From: Bifidobacterium apri
GTDB lineage: Bacteria > Actinomycetota > Actinomycetes > Actinomycetales > Bifidobacteriaceae
Assembly: GCF_009299485.1 (NCBI RefSeq)
Contig: NZ_WBSO01000006.1
Coordinates: forward strand, 59,422-123,421
Direction: 5' to 3'
DNA length: 64,000 bases
Shown in pieces: positions 46,961 to 56,282 of the stretch (the first letter of the stretch is position 1; each line of letters opens with the position of its first letter). Position numbers and translations under genes: made by a program. Below the pieces are notes generated by a model. It was given only the letters and a program-made list of their open reading frames with translations. It was not told the DNA's origin and did no database searches.

Positions 46961-48934
46961 ATGTCTTTTGTCGAAGCATCCTGGCCTGACTACGCAGGTC
47001 AGCTTGGACCACAGCTGCTTGACCACGGCACGGTCTTCACCATCTGGTCACCGACCGCGGCTTGCGTCACACTGCGTCTGTTCCACACCAGCGACCCGCA
47101 AGAGAACCCGTCGGCGACCATCAACCTGGAACGCGCCCAAGACGGGGCTTGGCAGCATCGCAGCGCCGAGCGACTGGCTGGAACCTATTACGATTACTTG
47201 CTCACTTTCCCCGCGTCTGCAGTCAGCACGGTCCCCAGTGACGCCATCATCAACGCAGCCGCAGGCACGGTCACCATCCGCACCGCAGACCCGTGGGCCA
47301 AAGCGAGCGGCGTCAACGGCGAGCGCAGCATGGTGGTCGACTTGGCTTCCACCAACCCTGCAGGCTGGCTTGATGACCGTTCCCCCGATATTCCCGCTTC
47401 CCAAACCGTGATCTGGGAGACGCATGTCGGTGATTTCAGCAACGACCCGCACGGCGGGTTCCCGCCTGAGCATCGTGGCAAATTCCTGGCATTCACAGAT
47501 ACGCATACGACATTGGACAACCAGCCAGGTGGATTCCCCACCGGCATCGCGTATGTGAAGCATCTGGGCGTGACCCACGTGCAAATCATGCCGTTCTATG
47601 ACTACGGGTCGGTCGATGAGGCGACTGGCACCCCGTACAACTGGGGGTATGACCCGGTCGCCTACGATGTGCCGGAAGGCTCATACAGCACCGATCCGTA
47701 TGATGGGGCGGTCCGCATCCGCGAATGCAAGGCGATGATCGCGGCGCTGCACCGGGCGGGCATCCGCGTCATCATGGATGTCGTATACAACCACATGTAC
47801 GAGAACGACAACGAGTTCGAACGCATGGCGCCTGGCTATTTCTGCCGTCGCGACGATGCCGGCGGGTTCGCCAACGGTTCGGGTTGTGGCAATGACATGG
47901 CTAGTGAACGGCCGATGTTCAGCCGATTCATTGTGGATTCGCTCGTGTATTGGGCACGTGAATACCATGTGGACGGGTTCCGCTTCGACCTGATGGGCTT
48001 GTTGGACACGCAGACGCTGAATCGTGCGCGTGCCGAGCTGGACAAGCTGCCTGGCGGCGAATCGATCCTGATGTACGGCGAACCGTGGTCTGCCGACAAG
48101 ACGAATGCCGAACCGTCGTTCACCCTTGCGGACAAGCAGGGACGCAAGCTGTTGGACGCGCGTATCGGCTGGTTCTGCGATGAAAGCCGCGACTCCATCA
48201 AAGGCAATGTCATGCTTGAGCGCGAGCCGGGATATGTCAATGGGCATCCGTCCGAGTTCGTCGAGCTGGTCCGTCACGCGCTCAACGGCTGGCGCGGTAC
48301 CGAAGCCCAAGGCAAGCAGGTCGGTCAGATTGTCCAGTATGTGTCGGCTCATGATGATTTGACGCTGTGGGACAAGCTCTGTCTGACGATGCGTGACGAC
48401 CCTGCCCATACGGATTACGATGCGACGGGGAATGTACAGGATATTCTTGCGGCCAATGCAATCGCCGCCGGGCTGGTGCTCACATCCGCCGGCTTGCCGT
48501 TCATGCTTTCCGGTGAGGAGTTCACGCGCACGAAGTACGGTTGTGACAATTCCTTTGACCGCAGAGCGGAGCTCAACTGGCTGGACTGGAGCCGGGCGGC
48601 GCGTCTCTCGTCGCTAATCGAATGGTATCGGAAGCTGATTGTGGTGAGAAAAGCGCATCGGGACTTCTATGACGGTCGGCGCGTCGCCCTGGACTCCCCC
48701 GAGAAGGTCATCGCCGCGCGTGTAGGCGACAAGCTCGCGGTGTGCGCGAACCCCACCACAGATACCGTGACGATTCATTTGCCCAAGGTTCCAGCCGGGA
48801 CTGCCCAGCATTGGGTTATCATCGCCGATTCGACCGATGCGGCGGCTTCTTGCGCGCATTCCGGTGCACAGATCGCCGGCGGTGTCGAACTGTCGATGCC
48901 CGCTCGCGCTTTTGTGATCGCTGAATTGCGCTAG
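46961..48934 (+). CDS. pulA: Type I pullulanase / debranching enzyme (GH13)
   Basis: The 657-aa GH13 enzyme hydrolyses alpha-1,6 branches of pullulan-like maltodextrins. An N-terminal CBM48-like domain (GTVFTIWSPTAACVTLRLF) precedes the barrel. The type I pullulanase signature YNWGYDP lies at 226-232, MDVVYNH at 272-278, the nucleophile Asp343 in GFRFDLMG, the acid Glu374 in YGEPW and the HDD of region IV in VSAHDDLTLWD. No signal peptide is present, so it acts on imported dextrins in the cytosol. AGGGGG precedes the ATG. It follows the first transporter operon after a terminator and precedes malQ. Confidence 0.92.
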   Translation: MSFVEASWPDYAGQLGPQLLDHGTVFTIWSPTAACVTLRLFHTSDPQENPSATINLERAQDGAWQHRSAERLAGTYYDYLLTFPASAVSTVPSDAIINAAAGTVTIRTADPWAKASGVNGERSMVVDLASTNPAGWLDDRSPDIPASQTVIWETHVGDFSNDPHGGFPPEHRGKFLAFTDTHTTLDNQPGGFPTGIAYVKHLGVTHVQIMPFYDYGSVDEATGTPYNWGYDPVAYDVPEGSYSTDPYDGAVRIRECKAMIAALHRAGIRVIMDVVYNHMYENDNEFERMAPGYFCRRDDAGGFANGSGCGNDMASERPMFSRFIVDSLVYWAREYHVDGFRFDLMGLLDTQTLNRARAELDKLPGGESILMYGEPWSADKTNAEPSFTLADKQGRKLLDARIGWFCDESRDSIKGNVMLEREPGYVNGHPSEFVELVRHALNGWRGTEAQGKQVGQIVQYVSAHDDLTLWDKLCLTMRDDPAHTDYDATGNVQDILAANAIAAGLVLTSAGLPFMLSGEEFTRTKYGCDNSFDRRAELNWLDWSRAARLSSLIEWYRKLIVVRKAHRDFYDGRRVALDSPEKVIAARVGDKLAVCANPTTDTVTIHLPKVPAGTAQHWVIIADSTDAAASCAHSGAQIAGGVELSMPARAFVIAELR

Positions 48935-48976
48935 CGGTCCCGTCGTTCTCTGCCGTCGCGTTGCCGCGATGTTTCC

Positions 48977-49028
48977 GGCCCCGTGCCGGCATGTCGTTCC
49001 GACTTGCGATATGCCGGGCGCGGGGCTT
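48977..49028 (+). terminator. Terminator of pulA
   Basis: GCCCCGTGCCGGCAT pairs with ATGCCGGGCGCGGGGC with small mismatches, then TTTCG. It lies 43 nt after the pulA stop. Confidence 0.65.
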
Positions 49029-49038
49029 TCGTCATTGA

Positions 49039-49159
49039 ATTGCAAACGATAGTAGGTTTTTGCTCAGCATTCGTCGCGATTGTCGGGAATAACACCGATT
49101 TTCATTAAGAAATTCAACCCTCCCGGCACATTGCAAACGATTTCAATACGCGATAGAAT
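49039..49159 (+). promoter_or_regulatory. malQ promoter with two LacI-type operator sites
   Basis: ATTGCAAACGAT (49039-49050) and TTGCAAACGATTTCAA (49131-49146) share the TTGCAAACGAT core. The second overlaps the -35 TTGCAA (49131-49136), 17 nt before TAGAAT (49154-49159). The two sites are about 90 bp apart, which would suit DNA looping by a tetrameric or paired repressor. Confidence 0.65.
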
Positions 49160-49253
49160 ATCGATGTCCAGATTCGGCGGCTGTCCCAATGACGGTCAAT
49201 GCCGCCGGCAAGGAATGTGTCATCGTAACTCGAGAGGAGCGAAGGAGCGTATC

Positions 49254-51467
49254 ATGTCCGATCAGACGGCATCGTCGCCATCAAGCCAAGACGCCCGGCG
49301 GGAGGAAAGCCCGGAGCGTCTCGCACGGCCATTAATCAAGCTTGCCAAAGCAAACGGGATCTCCACGTCATATATCGATCAGCTCGGCACCTACGTTGAA
49401 ATCCGGGATAATGTGCTGGTGAGCGTGCTCGCCGCGCTGGGTGTCGACGCATCCGACGAGGACGCCATCGCAGCGTCTCTGGAAGCCACTCACCGCGCCT
49501 CCTGCGACCAACTGATCCCGCCGACGGTCGTGGTATTCGCCGGCACCACGACCCGCGTGCCGATTCACGCTGTCACAGCATCCCCTGAGCTGTCTCTCAC
49601 CCTCGAAAACGGCGAGACCTATGACGAGGATCTGACTTCCCTGTTGACCGCCGATGCCGACGCAGACCCGGCCATCCCCCACGCGTACACGCTGACTATG
49701 CCGAACGACCTGCCAACCGGCTACCACACGCTTCATGTGACTGACGGCGACCGTCACGCTGACGCCACCGTCCTGTGCGCGCCGGCGAGGATCCCTGTCC
49801 CGGAGCCGGTCGCCCAACACCACCGTTGGGGTTGGATGACCCAGATGTACTCCGTTCGCTCCAAGGAATCGTGGGGTGTCGGCGATTACGGCGACCTGCG
49901 CGAGTTATTGCACGATGCCGGCGGGCAGGGCGCTGATTTCATGCTGATCAACCCGATCCATGCAGGCACCCCGATTCCGCCGATCGAGCCTTCCCCGTAT
50001 CTGCCGGAATCACGCCGATTCCTCAATGTCACGTATATCCGTCCGCAACAGATCGAAGAATACGGCGATCTGGACGCACAAGACCGCGCGCAGGTCGATG
50101 CCCTGCACGACAGCGTCAAAGCGGCCAACGACAATCCGGGCCCGCTGGACCTCAATGCTTCCTGGACCGCTAAGAGCAAAGCGTTGTGGGTGATTTTCCA
50201 GCATGGCCGTTCTGCGGAGCGCCAGGCGGCGTTCGACGCGTTCACCAAAGCCGCCGGACCGGATCTCGACGCGTTCGCCGCATGGTGTGTCGCGTTCGAA
50301 GTGTGGGGCGCCCCTTGGGAAGAAGACGAGAATCCGTGGTTCTCGACCTTGAACAGGGATTCGCCCGAAGTGGCCGCACTGGTGCGCGAGCATAAGGATC
50401 TGTTCGATTTCCAGCGTTGGTTGCAGTGGATTGCAGACGAGCAGGTCGCGCAGGCGCAGGCGGCCGCGAAGGATGCAGGCATGGCGCTTGGTCTGATGCA
50501 GGATATGGCGGTCGGCGTGCATGCCTATGGCGTGGACGTGTGGTGGAATCCGGAGCGCTTCGCGGTTGGCAGTGTGACCGTCGGATGCCCGCCTGACTTC
50601 TACAACCAGCAAGGCCAGGATTGGGGTCAGCCGCCGTTCAATCCGCGATATCTGGAACGCACCGGCTACCGGGTCTACCGCGAGATGGTCCATAACGTCT
50701 TCGCCCATGCCGGGGCGGTGCGCATTGACCATGTGCTCGGCTTGTTCCGCTTGTGGTGGATTCCGAAGGGCGAGGGAGCCAAGGGCGGCGCGTATGTCAC
50801 CTACAATTACCGCGCGATGATTGCCGTGCTGTCGATTGAGGCGAGTCGCGCCGGCGGTATGGTGATCGGCGAGGATCTCGGTACAGTCCCAGCATACGTG
50901 TCCCAGGTGCTTGCCGACCATGGCGTACTTGGCACGGTTGTGGAATGGTTCGCCCGGGTCGATAACTCCCCGAACGCCGGCGATCCGTATGCCGATCCGT
51001 CCACGTATCGCAAGTATGCGCTGGCGTCGGTCACGACGCATGATTTGCCGCCGACAGCCGGGTATCTTGAGTTCGAGCACGTCAAGCTGCGTGAACAGCT
51101 GCATCTGCTGAGCGAACCGGTCGAGGAGTTCCAGAAGGCTGCAAGCGCGGAACGTGATGCAATGCTCAAGCTGCTGGTCGATGGTGGTTGGTTGGATGCC
51201 GCCGCCGCGCAGGATGTGCCCGCACATGAGCAGGAAATCGTCGAAGCGATGCACCGCATGCTGCTCAACGCCCCGTCGTTGCTGTTGCAAGCCGCGTTGG
51301 TCGATGGCACCGGCGAGCACCGCACGCAGAATCAGCCGGGTACCAGCACGGAATACTGCAACTGGCGTGTGCCGTTGCACGATGCCGAGGGCAATCTGGT
51401 CCACACGGATGAAGTGTTCAAGAATCCACGTGTCTTGTCGCTTGCCGCGCTGATGCGTGGCGAGTGA
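49254..51467 (+). CDS. malQ: 4-alpha-glucanotransferase (amylomaltase)
   Basis: The 737-aa GH77 enzyme disproportionates maltodextrins, releasing glucose and longer glucans. An N-terminal extension of about 170 residues with a beta-rich domain precedes the barrel, as in other actinobacterial MalQ. Catalytic residues appear as Asp492 (IDHVLG), Glu540 (GEDLGTVP) and Asp597 (THDLPP). Cytosolic. GAAGGAG precedes ATG 49254; the open frame upstream lies within the promoter. It works with pulA and the GH13 hydrolase on imported dextrins. Confidence 0.95.
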   Translation: MSDQTASSPSSQDARREESPERLARPLIKLAKANGISTSYIDQLGTYVEIRDNVLVSVLAALGVDASDEDAIAASLEATHRASCDQLIPPTVVVFAGTTTRVPIHAVTASPELSLTLENGETYDEDLTSLLTADADADPAIPHAYTLTMPNDLPTGYHTLHVTDGDRHADATVLCAPARIPVPEPVAQHHRWGWMTQMYSVRSKESWGVGDYGDLRELLHDAGGQGADFMLINPIHAGTPIPPIEPSPYLPESRRFLNVTYIRPQQIEEYGDLDAQDRAQVDALHDSVKAANDNPGPLDLNASWTAKSKALWVIFQHGRSAERQAAFDAFTKAAGPDLDAFAAWCVAFEVWGAPWEEDENPWFSTLNRDSPEVAALVREHKDLFDFQRWLQWIADEQVAQAQAAAKDAGMALGLMQDMAVGVHAYGVDVWWNPERFAVGSVTVGCPPDFYNQQGQDWGQPPFNPRYLERTGYRVYREMVHNVFAHAGAVRIDHVLGLFRLWWIPKGEGAKGGAYVTYNYRAMIAVLSIEASRAGGMVIGEDLGTVPAYVSQVLADHGVLGTVVEWFARVDNSPNAGDPYADPSTYRKYALASVTTHDLPPTAGYLEFEHVKLREQLHLLSEPVEEFQKAASAERDAMLKLLVDGGWLDAAAAQDVPAHEQEIVEAMHRMLLNAPSLLLQAALVDGTGEHRTQNQPGTSTEYCNWRVPLHDAEGNLVHTDEVFKNPRVLSLAALMRGE

Positions 51468-51509
51468 TGGCGTAATCCGCGCCGGATGCGGCGAGAACGG
51501 CATTCGTCC

Positions 51510-51556
51510 AGGGCCGCCCGTCTTCTCTCCTTCTGAAGACGGGCGGCCCTGTTTGT
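51510..51556. terminator. Bidirectional terminator between malQ and the DUF624 gene
   Basis: AGGGCCGCCCGTCTTC (51510-51525) and GAAGACGGGCGGCCCT (51535-51550) form a perfect 16-bp stem, followed by GTTTGT. It lies between converging genes. Confidence 0.85.
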
Positions 51557-51598
51557 ATGGATGGCGTTGATGTTGTGCACGTTGCGAAAGGCGAAATG

Positions 51599-52312
51599 TC
51601 AGGCGTGCTGTTCCTGCTTGGTGCCTGTCACGCAACGATCGGCTTGTGCGTGACTGTCCGCCGGATCCGTTCCGCCGTTGAGCCAGTTCGCATCATCGTG
51701 GACTGGTGCGGATTGGCGCGTATACGGTGCGAAAACCCGTTCAAGCAGCGGGATGTGCAGCATCACGCACGTGCCATAGCCCATAAGCAGCAAAAGGAAC
51801 AAGCCCTGCGGCATATACCGCCAGCATGCTGCGATCAGCGCCAGGTAGACTGCGTCAATGGCCACCATGCCCAGCGTCACAACGAAGTGGGATACGCCGA
51901 ACACATACGCGTTGCCGAGCGTTCGGCCGAAGCTGTTTTCAAACCGCGCCTGCAACGCCCACACCCATTCGAATCCGATGATCCAGACGATAGTGAACGC
52001 GAATTTCGGTATCAGCAGCGGCGTGATTTGCAGGAATATCCACGAAGCGACAAGACCGGCCGCTACGGGGCCGAAAATCAGCCATATCAACGTCGATTTG
52101 GCGAAATTCTGGCGGAACGCGCGGAAATAGTTGGACGTGACATGCCCTTCACCGATGATTGCGCGACGTGCTGCATCGTGCCCTGACACCAGCGCGGCAC
52201 CGATGGTGATGACCGGAATGCTGGTGACCAGCATCAGGATATTGATCCAGATGGCGTCGATGAGGTTGCTCAAGCCGCGCATGAACGGGGAATCCGGGGA
52301 CAGAACATGCAT
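51599..52312 (-). CDS. YesL/DUF624-family membrane protein
   Basis: The 237-aa integral membrane protein has about five TM helices and matches the YesL (DUF624) family by the N-terminal FMRGLSNLIDAIWINILMLV segment and PVITIGAALVSGHDAAR. Family members lie beside carbohydrate ABC transporters in many Gram-positive bacteria, but their function is unknown. AAGGAG sits 6-11 nt before ATG 52312. The hydrophilic C-terminus (TDPADSHAQADR) is not conserved. It is the last gene, about 220 bp after the permease pair, of the second transporter cluster. Confidence 0.85.
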   Translation of the reverse strand: MHVLSPDSPFMRGLSNLIDAIWINILMLVTSIPVITIGAALVSGHDAARRAIIGEGHVTSNYFRAFRQNFAKSTLIWLIFGPVAAGLVASWIFLQITPLLIPKFAFTIVWIIGFEWVWALQARFENSFGRTLGNAYVFGVSHFVVTLGMVAIDAVYLALIAACWRYMPQGLFLLLLMGYGTCVMLHIPLLERVFAPYTRQSAPVHDDANWLNGGTDPADSHAQADRCVTGTKQEQHA

Positions 52313-52532
52313 GAAGACTCCTTGGTGTTGCTGATTCTCATTCATCCTAGCAATCGCCATCAGCAATCGTTATCATGCGATACGACGGTTAGCACAGGGC
52401 TGATATGCCAACGTGCGACGAGCTCCCGCAACCCGGTCGTTCGATGCACGGCGAATCCACCGCAAACACGCTGAAGGCGGGCCAGTCGCTAAACCGGTCC
52501 GCCTTCATTGTTAGGAGTTCAGAGGAAGAATT

Positions 52533-53393
52533 TCAGCCCTTGACTGCGCCAGCGATCACACCTTTGACGATGTACTTCTGGCAGATCAGGTAGAAGATGA
52601 TGATCGGCACGATGGCCAGAACCAGGCAGCCCATCATCGCACCCATATCGACCGAACCGTAACCACCCTTGAGGTACTGCACGGCGATCGACATGGTCTT
52701 GTACTTGTTGAGGTCGAGGGTCAGGTACGGGAGCAGGTAGTCGTTCCAGATCCACATGGTCTCGAGGATGGCCACGGAGATGATGGACGGCCGCATGATC
52801 GGCACCACGATGTTGAAGAAGATACGCGGCACGGATGCGCCGTCGAGCATCGCGGATTCCTCAAGTTCCTGCGGAATGCCTTTGACGACGCCGGTGAAGA
52901 TGAACACCGCCAGACCTGCACCGAAGCCCAGGTAGACGATCCACAGGCCCCACGGGGTGTTGAGGCTCAGCATATCGGCGAGCTTGGAGAGGGTGAACAT
53001 GACCATCTGGAATGGCACGATCATGTTGAACAGGAACAGGGTGTACAGCAGTTTGGCCGCCCAGTTGTTCACACGCACGATCCACCATGCGCACATGGAG
53101 CAGCACAGCAGGATCAGTGCAACGGCGCCGACCGTAATGAATACGGTCCAGCCGAAGCTGCCGATGAGGTTGGTGCGTTCAATGCCGGTCTGGTAGTTCT
53201 CCAATCCCGCGAACGAATCCGCGTTCGGCAGGGTGAAGGCGTTCTTCGAGATGTACACCTTCTTCTTGAAGGAGTTGATGAACACCAAGACGATCGGGTA
53301 GATCCAGATCAGGGACAGGATGGTGAAGAACACCGTCCAAGCAGCTGGATGACGTACGCGCTCCGAGGCGTCGATTTCCTTTTCGTCGTTCAT
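52533..53393 (-). CDS. Sugar ABC transporter permease (MalG-like), second system
   Basis: The 286-aa permease has six TM helices and the EAA-type loop ESAMLDGASVPRIFFNIV. Its start overlaps the stop of the upstream permease by four bases, so the two are translationally coupled. It forms the channel of the second importer with the 53390 product and the binding protein at 56283. Confidence 0.92.
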   Translation of the reverse strand: MNDEKEIDASERVRHPAAWTVFFTILSLIWIYPIVLVFINSFKKKVYISKNAFTLPNADSFAGLENYQTGIERTNLIGSFGWTVFITVGAVALILLCCSMCAWWIVRVNNWAAKLLYTLFLFNMIVPFQMVMFTLSKLADMLSLNTPWGLWIVYLGFGAGLAVFIFTGVVKGIPQELEESAMLDGASVPRIFFNIVVPIMRPSIISVAILETMWIWNDYLLPYLTLDLNKYKTMSIAVQYLKGGYGSVDMGAMMGCLVLAIVPIIIFYLICQKYIVKGVIAGAVKG

Positions 53394-54244
53394 GCCTGCA
53401 CCTCCTTGCTGGAAGTCAGACGGTTCTGGATGAGAGCCACAACCGCCACGATGATGAAGAACACCACTGCCTTCGCCTGGCCGACGCCTTCGAAGCCGAT
53501 GCGGCCGTAGAAGGTGCGGTAGATGTTGAGGGCGACGAGCTCAGAGGTGTTGGACGGAGCGCCGTTGGTCAGCGCAAGGTTCTGATCGTACATCTTGAAG
53601 CCGTTGGTGACGGTCAGGAAGGTGCAGACGGTGATGCTCGGCATCATCAGCGGAATGATGACGTGGAACAGACGCTGGCGACCGTTGGCGCCGTCGACTT
53701 CAGCGGCTTCGATGACATCTGTAGGCAAGGACTGGAGGCCTGCAACGTAGATGATCATCATATAGCCAATCTGCTGCCAGCAGAGGAGCATGACCATGCC
53801 CCAGAAGCCGTAGGTCGACGAGTAGGTGATGGACTTGGCCCAGTGCGCGAGAATGCCGTTGAGCAGCAGCAACCAGATATAGCCCAGGATGATGCCGCCG
53901 ATCAGATTCGGCATGAAGAACACGGACCTGAAGATGTTGGTGCCCTTGAACGCCTTGGTGAGCATGTATGCGATGGCGAAGGCCACGACATTGATGATGA
54001 TGGTGGTCACGATGGTGAATGCCACCGTATACCCCATTGCATGCCAGAATTCCTTGTCTTGCAACGCCACTCGGTAATTGCGCAACCCCACGACACGGGC
54101 ATCAGTGACCGTCGTGAATTTGCAGAAGCTCAAGTAGACGCCCAAGATGAACGGCACAAGGAAGCCGATGACGAACGCCGCGAAGGTTGGCAGCGCGAAC
54201 AGCGCCCACCAGCGGCGTATGGACTTGCCGGCCATGGTGATCAT
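53390..54244 (-). CDS. Sugar ABC transporter permease (MalF-like), second system
   Basis: The 284-aa permease has six TM helices and the EAA loop EAAEVDGANGRQRLFHVI. It lacks the long N-terminal membrane extension of the first system's MalF-like protein, so it belongs to the UgpA-type group. GAGAGAG lies upstream of the ATG and a LacI-type operator 45 bp further up. It is divergent from the second lacI gene. Confidence 0.92.
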   Translation of the reverse strand: MITMAGKSIRRWWALFALPTFAAFVIGFLVPFILGVYLSFCKFTTVTDARVVGLRNYRVALQDKEFWHAMGYTVAFTIVTTIIINVVAFAIAYMLTKAFKGTNIFRSVFFMPNLIGGIILGYIWLLLLNGILAHWAKSITYSSTYGFWGMVMLLCWQQIGYMMIIYVAGLQSLPTDVIEAAEVDGANGRQRLFHVIIPLMMPSITVCTFLTVTNGFKMYDQNLALTNGAPSNTSELVALNIYRTFYGRIGFEGVGQAKAVVFFIIVAVVALIQNRLTSSKEVQA

Positions 54245-54287
54245 CTTGCTCTCTCCTCTCTATCTCTCTCGCCGTCACCTCGTAGTG

Positions 54288-54302
54288 ACAACGCTTGCAA
54301 AA
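54288..54302 (-). promoter_or_regulatory. LacI-type operator before the second permease pair
   Basis: GACAACGCTTGCAAAA (minus strand TTTTGCAAGCGTTGTC) matches the shared operator core and lies about 45 bp before the permease start. Confidence 0.6.
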
Positions 54303-54386
54303 CTAACCTATCCAGCTCGTGGGTGAGCTACTTTGACCCACTGTGCGAGCCAACGAATACCATGGTACGCGCGTTCCCAAAAAAAT

Positions 54387-54400
54387 ACAAACGTTTTCAT
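54387..54400 (+). promoter_or_regulatory. LacI-type operator in the divergent region
   Basis: ACAAACGTTTTCAT contains the palindromic AAACGTTT core. With the site at 54288 it lies between the divergent permease and lacI-2 genes. Confidence 0.55.
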
Positions 54401-54419
54401 TTCGGCGTGGCGCATTGTT

Positions 54420-54484
54420 CTTAACCGGTTAAGTGTCTGATATTTCAGACATTTGCGAAATTCCGTATCCAACACTGCTATACT
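54420..54484 (+). promoter_or_regulatory. Palindromes and promoter of lacI-2
   Basis: CTTAACCGGTTAAG (54420-54433) is a perfect 14-bp palindrome; TGTCTGA-TATT-TCAGACA (54434-54451) follows directly. A -10-like TATACT lies at 54479-54484. The two abutting palindromes differ from the CGTTTGCAA operator, so a second regulator may act here. Confidence 0.5.
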
Positions 54485-54572
54485 GAGTATATAGATTTTT
54501 TCGGGATATGTTTGCAACCGAATGCAATAGGCGAGTTGCATCCGCATGGGTCCCGCAGCGAATCGCAAAATC

Positions 54573-55595
54573 ATGAAGGAGCCTATTACGACCGCTACAA
54601 TCCAAGACGTCGCCAACCGCGCGAAGGTGTCTATTTCCACGGTTTCGCGATCATTCACACGCCCTGACCTTGTCTCCCCGAAGACCCGCGCGAAGGTCCT
54701 GTCCATCGCGGACGAGCTGAACTTCTCCATATCACGCTCGGCGGCGGCGTTGAAAACCGGGCAATCGCTGCGCATCGCGCTGCTGGTCAGCAACCATATC
54801 AGCAACTGGTTCGCCGCATCCGTCATCGAGGGGCTGAATGCCGAGTTTTCCGCTGCCGGCTATGACCTGTCCATCATCCAGATTGAAAGCCGCCAGCAAC
54901 GGAAGGAATTCTTCGATACCCTTCCCGTCCGCCGAAACGCCGACGCCGTGGTCATCGCCTCATTCGACATCGACGAAGACGAAATCGAGCGCTTGAGCAG
55001 TATCGACGTGCCGATTATCGGCGTGAATTCCGTTCAGCAAGAGGGGTTTTCTGCAACCGTCAACATCGACGACCATCAAGGGTCGATTCTTGCTGCACGC
55101 CACCTGATTCAGCTTGGGCATCGCAAGATTCTGTACATTCGCACGAATCCGGCGCAATCATTACATTTCAGCGTGCAACAGCGCATCGAATCCTTCCTCG
55201 GTTATTGCCGGCAGCAAGGCATCGAACCCTCAGTGATCACCGCAGAAGAAGGCACCTACCGCATCGACAATCTCATCACCCAGATTCTGAGCCTGCCTGA
55301 GATGCCGACAGCCATTGCATGCCAGGAAGACGGCATTGCGATTCCGCTTATTTTCCAGCTGGAACGCAACGGATTCTCCGTCCCGACCGATATCTCGGTC
55401 ATCGGATATGACGACAGTACTTATGCTCATGATGTCGGGCTGACGACCATCCGCCAGCTTCCTATCGATATGGCACGGTCGGCCGCCCGCAAAACGCTTC
55501 AGCTCATCGAAGGTCAGCCGGCGGACAAGCCCAACGAGATCTTCCCGGCGCATCTTGTGGTCCGCTCCTCGACCGCGCGCGTAGAAATGGACTGA
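54573..55595 (+). CDS. LacI-family transcriptional regulator (second paralogue)
   Basis: The 340-aa repressor has the HTH TIQDVANRAKVSISTVSRSF near the N-terminus and the hinge SRSAAALKTGQ, followed by the sugar-binding core (RIALLVSNHI, FFDTLPVRRNADAVV, VIGYDDSTYAHDVGLTTI). It is paralogous to the regulator at 38007, with the same recognition helix VSISTVSR-FTRP, so both should bind similar operators. The start is uncertain: ATGs at 54546 and 54573 both lack a clear RBS; 54573 gives the usual short lead before the HTH. It is flanked by the permeases and the binding protein of the second importer. Confidence 0.9.
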   Translation: MKEPITTATIQDVANRAKVSISTVSRSFTRPDLVSPKTRAKVLSIADELNFSISRSAAALKTGQSLRIALLVSNHISNWFAASVIEGLNAEFSAAGYDLSIIQIESRQQRKEFFDTLPVRRNADAVVIASFDIDEDEIERLSSIDVPIIGVNSVQQEGFSATVNIDDHQGSILAARHLIQLGHRKILYIRTNPAQSLHFSVQQRIESFLGYCRQQGIEPSVITAEEGTYRIDNLITQILSLPEMPTAIACQEDGIAIPLIFQLERNGFSVPTDISVIGYDDSTYAHDVGLTTIRQLPIDMARSAARKTLQLIEGQPADKPNEIFPAHLVVRSSTARVEMD

Positions 55596-55627
55596 ACCGC
55601 ACGCTGCGCTTCATCTCCACCGTCGGC

Positions 55628-55666
55628 AACCGGTTATGCTGAAGGCTCCTCGGCATAACCGGTTTT
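55628..55666 (+). terminator. Terminator of lacI-2
   Basis: AACCGGTTATGC (55628-55639) and GCATAACCGGTT (55653-55664) form a perfect 12-bp stem followed by TTCTGTT. Confidence 0.85.
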
Positions 55667-55848
55667 CTGTTGCCGCTGGTCACGAAACAGCCGGTCACCG
55701 CAATCAGAATGCGCGACAGTTGTTCTCGTCAGATTGCCGTCATCGACATTGGTCGCCAGCCCAAACCCCGGTCTTCCGCCTAGTCCCGACCTTCCGCCCA
55801 GTCTCAGTCTTCCACTTAGCCCCAGCCTTCCCCACTCAGTTCTGCTTC

Positions 55849-56118
55849 TACCGACGCTGAGACCACACCCAGCGTCAGCAGAAGGGTTGACCGACACTGA
55901 GACCACACTCAACGTCGGCAGAAGGGTCGACCGACACTGAGACCACACTCAACGTCGGCAGAAGTCTCTACCGACACTGAGACCACCACCCAGCGTCAGC
56001 AGAAGAATCCCATCCTGCCTCTACCGACACTCACAACACCCGCAACATCGGCAAAACCCTCCACCGACACTGAGACCGCCACCCGGCATCGGCAGAAGGA
56101 TTTACCGACACTCAGGGC
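55849..56118. repeat. 40-bp tandem palindromic array (repeat family B)
   Basis: CCGAC-starting units lie at 55851, 55891, 55931, 55971, 56024, 56064 and 56105; the first four are exactly 40 bp apart. The typical unit is CCGACACTGAG, ACCACA, CTCAACGTCGGCAGAAG, with arms that pair. A shorter 20-bp-period tract (GTCTTCCGCC variants) precedes it at about 55770-55835. No gene is supported in 55667-56170. Confidence 0.9.
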
Positions 56119-56170
56119 ACCACTGGCACAACAGATCTCGCGGCCGTCCTGCACACACTCACGAATACAG

Positions 56171-56204
56171 AATGACCCCCACCGCAATCACGGTGGGGGT
56201 CATT
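56171..56204. terminator. Perfect stem-loop downstream of the second binding protein
   Basis: AATGACCCCCACCG (56171-56184) and CGGTGGGGGTCATT (56191-56204) pair fully around CAATCA. It could back up the terminator at 56233. Confidence 0.75.
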
Positions 56205-56232
56205 CCAACCATCAAACAAAGAAGAAAGGAGA

Positions 56233-56270
56233 AAAACAAGGAGGGCCGGCCGGATTCCAACCGGCCCTCA
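56233..56270 (-). terminator. Terminator of the second binding-protein gene
   Basis: GAGGGCCGG (56241-56249) pairs with CCGGCCCTC (56261-56269); on the minus strand CTTGTTTTTCTCC follows, giving an intrinsic terminator just past the stop. Confidence 0.85.
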
Positions 56271-56282
56271 GATTATTGGTGA

